From Baffinella frigidus (taxonomy: Eukaryota > Cryptophyceae > Cryptomonadales > Baffinellaceae), in the NCBI GenBank assembly GCA_026770585.1, contig MU646400.1, forward strand, positions 544,215 through 558,574: 14,360 bases of DNA. The letters are read 5' to 3'. Of the stretch, positions 1-6,271 are shown piece by piece. The notes below the pieces were generated by a model. It searched no databases. It was not told the origin of the DNA and saw only the letters and a list, made by a program, of their open reading frames with translations. The first letter of the stretch is position 1. Each line of letters opens with the position of its first letter. A program made the translations under genes and the position numbers.

Positions 1-456
1 TTCATGCCTCAGAATGTTGCGAACCTGCTCTGGGCGCTTGCGACGATGGGGGAGAGGGCGGATCGGGGGCTTCTTGAGGCGTTACAGACGCAAGTGACGG
101 CGACGGTGGGGGAGTTCAACCCCCAGAACGTCGCGAACTTGTTGTGGGCGCTGGCCACGATGGGGGAGAAGGCGGATCCGGGGCTTCTGGAGACGATGCA
201 GAGGCGGGCGACGGCGACGGCGGGGGAGTTCGACCCTCAGGCCGTAGCGATGGTGCTGTGGGCGCTGGCGACGATGGTGGAGAAGGCGGATCCTGGGCTG
301 CTAGAGGCGATGCAGAGTCGGGCCACGACAATATTGGGGGACTTCAAGTCTCAGGAGGTCGCGAACGTGCTGTGGGCGCTGGCGGTGATGGACAATGTTT
401 TTGACAAGGACCTGACTGTCCTTGTCGACCATTTGGCAGCGCGCATCCTCGAGCTC
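1..456 (+). repeat. 114-bp tandem coding repeat (38-residue helical units)
   Basis: Units begin exactly at 1, 115, 229 and 343, each with TTC (Phe). Units 1-3 are complete and the fourth diverges after about 17 residues. The repeat is in frame and lies within the RAP-domain gene. Each unit presumably forms a helical hairpin of an RNA-binding solenoid, by analogy with OPR/HPR proteins. Confidence 0.85.
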
Positions 457-990
457 CGTGACCAGTTTACTGAGGCTGAAAAAAGCCAGCTTCACCAGTG
501 GATTCTGGCGTGCGAGTTGGGTCTGGCGTCGGGCGCTTCCCTGCCCGAGGGCGTCGCGCGCGTGAAGCTGGAGATGGGCGCGGAGTGTCTGGAAGCATTC
601 TCGGGGCAGGCGACGCACGAGTCGGAGCTGCAGCAGGAGGTGGCGGCAGCTGTGAGGAGCGCTGGGTTGGAGGTGGAGATTGAGGAGGAGTATCGCGACG
701 CAAGGTCTGGGTACAGCATCGACGTCCTGGTGCGGCGACGGTCGGCAGCCGGCGGCATGGGTCGGGCCAAGTCTCCAGAGGAGCCTTTTGCTGAGTGGGC
801 AGTGGAGGTGGACGGGCCCTTTCATTTTATCGGGGATGGCAGGACTCCTAGCGGGAACACGCTGCTGAAACGGAGGCAGCTGGAGCAGCTAGGCTACACG
901 GTGGTGCCAGTGCCGTTCTGGGAGTGGCAAGCGCTGAGGGGCGTGGAGGCGCAGCGGCGGTACCTACACGACATGCTCAGGGCGCGATGA
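1..990 (+). CDS. OPR/HPR-like repeat protein with C-terminal RAP domain (5' partial)
   Basis: The frame is open from base 1. The codon before the first ATG (position 4) is TTC, the conserved Phe that opens each repeat, so that ATG is internal and the gene starts upstream of the window. Three complete 38-residue repeats (114 bp each, at 1-114, 115-228 and 229-342) and a diverging fourth (from 343) share the core F-x-P-Q-x-V-A-N-x-L-W-A-L-A-T-M. This resembles octotricopeptide repeats, or the heptatricopeptide repeats of FASTK-like proteins, although the OPR PPPEW signature is absent. The last 65 residues (about 264-328) form a RAP domain: V-D-G-P-F-H-F, then L-K-R-R-Q-L, G-Y-T-V-V-P-V-P and W-E-W, then a closing helix; the stop is TGA 988-990. 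Such proteins bind and process or stabilise chloroplast or mitochondrial RNA; that role is inferred here. The targeting peptide would lie outside the window. No intron is visible, unlike the other two genes. Confidence 0.85.
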   Translation, partial: FMPQNVANLLWALATMGERADRGLLEALQTQVTATVGEFNPQNVANLLWALATMGEKADPGLLETMQRRATATAGEFDPQAVAMVLWALATMVEKADPGLLEAMQSRATTILGDFKSQEVANVLWALAVMDNVFDKDLTVLVDHLAARILELRDQFTEAEKSQLHQWILACELGLASGASLPEGVARVKLEMGAECLEAFSGQATHESELQQEVAAAVRSAGLEVEIEEEYRDARSGYSIDVLVRRRSAAGGMGRAKSPEEPFAEWAVEVDGPFHFIGDGRTPSGNTLLKRRQLEQLGYTVVPVPFWEWQALRGVEAQRRYLHDMLRAR

Positions 991-1386
991 GAAACGCCCA
1001 CCGAGAGTAGAGAGCGAGTAGTAAAGGACCAAAAGAGCCATGCCTTCAAACCTCGATGAGCGGTTTACTCGGATTGTCTGACTTTATTCGCTACGCGACA
1101 CCCCGCCCGCGCGCTCCCGCGACACCATGCCGTGTACACGAGTTTGCTTTAGGTCCTTTAGGTTCTTCGAGCTGACGGACACCGGAACTTGTTCTGCAGA
1201 AAAGCCATGCTTCCTCTCGGATCACATCAGGCCCTCCGGTGCTCACGACAGATACCACTACCACGTGAGCAAAATTTCTCCCAGCTCTGGAGTGCGGTCC
1301 AGAGAGACCTTGATTACTACCAACACGGCCGCCATGTGGTCAGAAGAAGTCCCAAAAATGAATCCATGCGTTTGCCTCGTGGCCCA

Positions 1387-1476
1387 CTCATAAGGAGGCG
1401 CTACCCCCGAGGTCCCTACAGTAGTCCTATCTAGAGTCCTACGGTGGTCCTACAGGAGAGGGCGTCTTCTTATGAG
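1387..1476. repeat. Short inverted-repeat element (MITE-like, about 90 bp)
   Basis: A 15-bp arm at 1387-1401 (CTCATAAGGAGGCGC) pairs with 1462-1476 (GCGTCTTCTTATGAG) at 13 of 15 positions. The interior holds three copies of an RGTCCTAY-like motif. The left-end motif CTCATAAGGAG recurs at 2005-2015 without a matching right end, so it may mark a dispersed family. No convincing target-site duplication is visible. Confidence 0.4.
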
Positions 1477-1588
1477 CAAGGTAACCCTGTCATGGAGCGA
1501 GGTCAGCAGCTAGCAAGGAGCTGACCCCTTTCGACAACCTCCTGCAGCCCCAGCTGTCATAGCCCCTCCCCTAAGAGGATCTAGTCCA

Positions 1589-1625
1589 GGACGAGCCCGC
1601 CTCGGGCCGCTATGTCGACTGTACT
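1589..1625 (-). repeat. Dispersed repeat, inverted partner of about 11803-11839
   Basis: Positions 1589-1609 are a perfect 21-bp reverse complement of 11819-11839. Similarity continues to about 1625 with a few mismatches. The partner lies in the intron upstream of the duplicated fifth exon of the zinc-finger gene. It is probably a fragment of an interspersed element. Confidence 0.5.
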
Positions 1626-1739
1626 GGGGTAAGCCGTTTTTTTGAGCGGGCTGATCTGCAATAACGACACCTCAAAATTTAAATCTGGCCGGAGATCCTT
1701 ACATTTTTCCTTAGGCCCAAAACTTTATCTGGACGGAAA

Positions 1740-1820
1740 CGATTTTGAAAAAGACTTAAAATTGTAATGGCCCCCTACAATTTTAAATCTTTTTGCTTCA
1801 CTTGTTTTTTTCAAAAATCT
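1740..1820. repeat. AT-rich imperfect hairpin
   Basis: The left arm at 1747-1766 pairs with 1776-1795 across a loop of about 9 nt at 18 or more of 20 positions (core TTAAAATTGTA / TACAATTTTAA). A second block, TTTTTTTCAAAAATC at 1806-1820, also pairs with the start of the left arm, so two alternative foldbacks are possible. Confidence 0.5.
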
Positions 1821-1823
1821 TTT

Positions 1824-2086
1824 CCTATGGTGGGAGTTAAAATAACCTCCAGGACCTAATGGACATTTGCCATCGGAAAATCCCTGTGGGTCTACAAAGT
1901 ATTTCACTTTGAGACGGTGCGTGCCTTGTTATGTTTTTGCGTGTAATCCATGTACAGGGGTTCCCCGAAATTAATCACACGCGCCGCCCTTCAGGGGTAC
2001 CTCGCTCATAAGGAGCCGCGCCCCGCCCTAGGGCCATAGGGACATCAGTTCCACATGTCCGCCTATGGTGGGAGTTAAAAGAACCT
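1824..2086. repeat. 25-bp direct repeat pair, 238 bp apart
   Basis: CCTATGGTGGGAGTTAAAA is shared by 1824-1848 and 2062-2086, which match at 24 of 25 positions overall. The 213 bp between the copies has no recognisable coding content. The pair could flank an inserted or duplicated segment. Confidence 0.5.
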
Positions 2087-2183
2087 GAAGCGCCTAAAGC
2101 ACTCCTTCCCAAGCCTACCCCCATCACCAAAGCTACGCCCCTCCCCAACCCCTGTTTTCATTGCGAGGCTGCCCTAACTTAAT

Positions 2184-2311
2184 CTCCGTACAAGTATTAT
2201 TTAATTGCTCTTGGGCAACGAAATTTACTACACGTTTTGCTTATTAAAGTAATAGTAGAGCATTTGTGTAGTAAAATACACCAAAAGCAATTAATTAATA
2301 CTTGTATGGAG
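2184..2311. repeat. 128-bp foldback (palindromic) element
   Basis: The outer 26-bp arms at 2184-2209 and 2286-2311 match at 24 of 26 positions as inverted repeats (CTCCRTACAAGTATT and AATTGCT cores). Pairing partly continues inward, for example TTTACTACAC against GTGTAGTAAA. Almost the whole element can fold into one long hairpin, typical of a foldback MITE. It is distinctly AT-rich relative to its flanks. Confidence 0.6.
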
Positions 2312-2511
2312 GTGAAACTGCGGGTGCCCCCGTGACGCTTATTTGATTGAGCTCTTTTGTACTGGTGATTTCGACGGTGCTCTGAGCCACGTGTACTGGG
2401 AAACACCCAATGCTCACTAGTTACACGCGAATCGATTCCTCCATATTTGCAGTACACCGCAGAATCCATATTTACATCACACCCTATAATTTACAGTACA
2501 CCTCAGAGAGA

Positions 2512-2841
2512 GGCCCGCGCTCACGTAGCGAGCAAGCTGGCCCGCTACCACCCAACCCCCCGCGCCTCCCCGAGACGCCCCTCTCCTCCCGCGCCACCCT
2601 CCTTTCTGGCGGAAGGGTTCCGCTCGGGCGCGGAGAGGACGGATCCGCGGGCATGTTTGGGCCTGTATCTCCTCATGGTGGACGTGGCTGTGTAAAGTCC
2701 CTCCGGCCATCCTGCACGGGGCAGTATCCCCGGATTCTTCCTGGTCCGGTACAGTGTACCGCCGCAGGAGACGGCGTGAGGCCCGCTTCTCCAGGAGAGA
2801 AACGGCCACTCAGGCCCGCGCTCGCTAGCGAGCAAGCTGGC
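2512..2841. repeat. 30-bp direct repeat pair about 300 bp apart
   Basis: GGCCCGCGCTC and TAGCGAGCAAGCTGGC are shared by 2512-2541 and 2813-2841, differing by a small internal change. The second copy contains the perfect 12-bp palindrome CTCGCTAGCGAG (2821-2832). The sequence between is GC-rich with no supportable gene. Confidence 0.5.
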
Positions 2842-2878
2842 AAGGTACGTACAGCGGGAGGTGACGTCGGGTCCCTTT

Positions 2879-2930
2879 CTCGAGGAAAGTGATGAACTAC
2901 CTTCCTCGAGGGTGGTGATTAGCTACCTCC
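2879..2930. repeat. 26-bp imperfect tandem duplication
   Basis: Two adjacent 26-bp units (2879-2904 and 2905-2930) both start CTCGAGG and end in CTACCT plus two bases, matching at about 20 of 26 positions. Confidence 0.5.
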
Positions 2931-3017
2931 GCACTACAGGGTGCGGACCCTCCCCCACTCCGAAACTCCCTATTACAAACACGCCTGCAACAGACACGTT
3001 CTGTACCGCGACGATGG

Positions 3018-3124
3018 CCATCCCCTAAGTGGCCAGTAGCCAATACGCTCCTACCGTAGAGCATGCGTGGGAGCCTAGGACCTGAGGAGAGTCAAATATG
3101 ACCCCATGGCCACTTAAGGGGTAT
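3018..3124 (+). mobile_element. MITE-like inverted-repeat element, copy 1
   Basis: The terminal arm around 3020-3035 (ATCCCCTAAGTGGCCA) is the near-perfect inverse of 3107-3124. Copy 2 at 14038-14144 has the same terminal motif (ATCCCTTAAGTG-type), the same length of about 107 bp and the same ordered internal motifs: CCAGTAG, CCTACCGTAG, CCTAGGACCTG and GTCAAATxTGACC. It ends 15 bp beyond the stop codon of the - strand EF-hand gene, so it probably lies in that gene's 3' UTR or terminator region. A small palindrome GGGGTATCATACCCC (3118-3132) covers its right edge. Confidence 0.65.
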
Positions 3125-3138
3125 CATACCCCGCAGGC

Positions 3139-3727
3139 TCAGTGTCCCAGCTTCCACACGAGAAACTCGCCCCCCCTCGCCGCCCGCAGATCCGCGTCCT
3201 GCTGCGTCAACAAACCCTCCATCTCCACAATCTTGCACCCCGCTTTCGCGAGCGCCTCTTCGAGGTCAGCTACGCGCGCTGAGCTTTGATGGTCAAATTG
3301 ATGGTCTGCGTGAGAAGCCTGGCCCTGAAGCGTCCACGCCTGAGAAGCCTCCAGCCTCCCCCCCGCGGCCAGCGCCCGTCCCAACAAGCGCTCGTCAAAA
3401 AGCTTTGTAACGCCCCTGGGGGAAGACACCCCCGAGGTCGCGAGAGGAAGAGAGGGCGCGCGGGAAAGGGGGGGGAGAGGGAGGGACTCCGACACAGTGA
3501 TCCGCCCCCGCAGCGCCGCTGAGGCCTTGCACTGTGTCGCCTCCCCATGCACCCCCTCGGCGGGTGTGGTGGTGTGGTAGCACGCTCTCTGCTGGCTGGT
3601 CGAAGGTTGGAGAGAAGGATCGAGCGAAGCGGGTGGGCTCGGCGTGGTGGCGAGGCTGCTGACCGCCCCTCCACGGGCCTGCGCGACCGACTCCGAAAAG
3701 GACCCCCGCGACACGCCGTTGGGATAC
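3139..3727 (-). CDS. EF-hand gene, last exon (Ser/Pro-rich then coiled coil)
   Basis: The exon starts after acceptor AAAACCAG and runs 195 codons to TGA (3139-3141). The first half is Ser/Thr/Pro-rich and probably disordered. The second half (K-L-F-D-E-R-L-L-G-R-A-L onward) is helical, with an evident coiled-coil segment (R-V-A-D-L-E-E-A-L-A-K, V-E-M-E-G-L-L-T-Q-Q-D-A-D-L). If 4027-4094 belongs to a different transcript, this could be the end of a separate gene. Confidence 0.5.
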
Positions 3728-6235
3728 CTGGTTTTGGGGTTTGGGGTTTGGGGTTTGGGGTTTGGGGTTTGGGGTTTGGGGTTTGGGGTTTGGGGTTTGG
3801 GGTTTGGGGTTTGGGGTTTGGGGTTTGGGGTTTGAGGTTGGGGGTTGGGGGTTGGGGGTTGGGGGTTGGGGGTTGGGGGTTGGGGGTTGAGGGTTTAGGC
3901 ATCAGGATTTAGGGTTTAGGGTTCAGGGATTTGGATTTAGGGTATAGGGTTTAGGGTTCAGGTTTGAGTCTCTAAGGTTTAGTCTTTGGGGTTCATGGTT
4001 TACGGTTTAGGAGTTAGGATTGAAACCCGAGGCGCCCGCGGATGAGATCGCGTGGTCCGATTGGAGATTGGATCGCCCCGATCGAAAAACCGTCCTGCGC
4101 CACACACCCAGTATGCCAATTTGTGAATACCGAGAATCCAGCATGTCAACTTGAGAATACCCATCACGTCAACTTAAAGAAAGCACCACCACTTAAGAAA
4201 AGCACCACTCGCGGGAGATGGTTCAACCCTACACCCCAAACCCTAAACCCTAAACCCTAACCCCTAAACCCTAAACCCTACACCCCAAACCCTGACCCAC
4301 GTCGTTTATTGAGGTGTGTTAACTTTATGAGCAAGTGAACATGGTAGGGAGGCCACCAGCGACTCGTCGCCTCCATCAGTCCCGCTGGAAATAGCGCGTC
4401 CGAGAGTTTCCAACGCAGCGCCGGAGCAAATGGCTCCAAGAACCGAGAATTGAGAAGTGCCCCCCCCCTCCTCCACCTCCGCACCCCCCCTGTCGGCTCC
4501 GCCGGAAATCGCGCGCGCGCACGCAGGACCTAGGGTTGAGGTGTTTTGGTTTAGGTTTTAGGGTTTGGGTTTCAGGGTTTAGGGTTTAGGGTTTAGGGTT
4601 TAGGGTTTAGGGTTTAGGGTTTAGGGTTTAGGGTTTAGGGTTTAGGGTTTAGGGTTTAGGGTTTAGGGGTTAGGGTTTAGGGTTTAAGGTTTAGGCTTCA
4701 GTTTTCAGGAGTTAGGCTTCAGGCGTTTGGCTTTACACTTTAGGCTTGAGACTTGAGGGATAGGGTTTCGGGTTTAGAATGTAGAGTTCGGGGTTGACCC
4801 GAGGACGAGCCTGAGGCGGTGCGCTGCAGCGGGCTGGCGTCACGCGGAGGGGAGTGTCCATCCTTACACCCCCCGGCACCCCCCTCACCCCTTCCGCCCT
4901 TCATCGCGCACAGGAGCCCGCCCCCGTCGTCCTCTCCCACGCGTGTGTCCCCGGGGCGAGCACGAGAATCGTGAAAGAGTCGTGGGCCCTCTCCATCCTC
5001 GCTTCCCCCAACAGCGAGCCTCCGGTAGAAGGTGTTGGGAGCCTCCGATATGGGGCATCCGGAGGAAGGTGTTGCCTCACAGGTAGTTGGGGTCACGGTG
5101 GTGCGGGAGGTTGGGTCGGCGGAAGGTGTTGCGATAGGTGGGGAGGAGGTGTGGGGGGGGAGGAGGGAGGAGGTCACGGTGTAGGGTGTAGGGTTCGGTG
5201 TTGGGTGGAGGGACAGGAAGCCTCCGGCGGAAGGTGGAAGGGTAGTTGGGATAGAGGTGTTGTGGTAGTTGGGGTTGGCGCAGGTGGGGCAGGCGGGGTC
5301 GCACGGCTTCGAAAGCATGATCCGCACCTGGCGTCAAAGTTGACAATTAGTACCACGAACCCAGGGCGTCAACATACGAATAGTCCCCCAACCCTTAACA
5401 AGGTTGCACGGCTTTGAACGCGTGATGCCTATCTGGAAGGATAGGGCGTCAGTTGGGAGGATAGGGCGTCAGTTGGGAGGATAGGGCGTCAGTTGGCAGG
5501 ATAGGGTGACAGTTGGCAAGGATAGGGTGTCAGTTGGATCAGGGGTTGGGGTATAGGGTTTAGGGTTTGGAGTTTAGGTGCTAAGGTTGAGAGTTTGGGG
5601 TTTAGAGCTTATGGTTTAGTGTTTAGTGTTTAAGGTTCAGGGTGTTGGATTTAGGGTTTAGGGTTTAGGGTTTAGGGTTTAGGGTTTGGGGTTTATGATT
5701 TAGGGTTTAGGGTTTAGGTTTTAGGGTTTGGGGTTTAGGGTGCAGAGATTCAGGTTGAGGGCGTGGAGTTTACAGTTTTGGGTTTTGGGTCAAGGGTTTA
5801 GGGTTTGGGTGTTGCGGTTCAGAGTTTAGGGTTCAGGATTTAGGGTTTTTTTGTTTTTGGGCTTAGGGTTTAGGATTTAGAGTTCTGGGTTCAGGGTTCA
5901 GGGTTTAGGGTGCAGGTTGTAAGGTTTAGGGTTCAGGGTTTAGGGTTTAGGGTTCAGGGTTGGGGCGCAGACCATGTGCTCAAACTCGAAACGGTCAAGA
6001 GTGCCGGAGTGCGACGTGTCGTAGCGCCCGATCAATTCTCCCACCTGGAGTTTGGGATTAGGCTTCAGTTGAGCAACTCCAGATCGTGCATACGACTCAC
6101 AGAGGAAAAGAAGTTCTGCATACTTTTAGCGTTTGGGGTGACAGAGCGAGAGAGAGCGAGAGCGAGAGCGAGAACGCGCGAAAGAGGGAGCGAGAGAAAA
6201 GAACGAGAGAGGGAGCGAGAGAAAAGAACGAGCGA

Positions 6236-6271
<36 letters not shown>

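Larger units (their letters stand above)
991..3017. other. Gene-poor spacer with scattered small repeats
   Basis: I find no supportable coding region here. Open frames at 1127-1434 and 2410-2892 show no recognisable domain and no splice-linked continuation. The stretch from about 1640 to 2300 is markedly more AT-rich than the rest. The spacer contains the separate inverted and direct repeats listed below, and the 3' flanking signals of the RAP gene should lie just after 990. I could not identify a polyadenylation signal. Confidence 0.5.

Noticed and set aside
1127-1434. Two overlapping short + frames after the RAP gene
   Set aside because: No recognisable sequence, no codon bias, and they overlap the inverted-repeat element.
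2410-2892. 160-residue + frame in the left spacer
   Set aside because: No domain, Arg/Pro/Ser-rich in a GC-rich tract, with competing frames of equal quality and direct repeats across it.
991-3017. LTR retrotransposon between the RAP gene and the EF-hand gene
   Set aside because: Direct repeats are only 25-30 bp, and there is no reverse transcriptase, integrase or primer-binding site.
3270-3912. Long Pro/Asn/Gln/Thr-rich (-) and Gly/Phe/Val/Trp-rich (+) frames
   Set aside because: They are translations of the TTTGGGG/GTTGGGG array, whose 7-base period opens all frames; the array is intronic.
4740-5327. 195-residue - strand frame through the GT-rich spacer
   Set aside because: Low-complexity Pro/Thr translation of GGAAGGTG-type repeats and telomere-like sequence; only parts of the region look exonic, and in a different frame.
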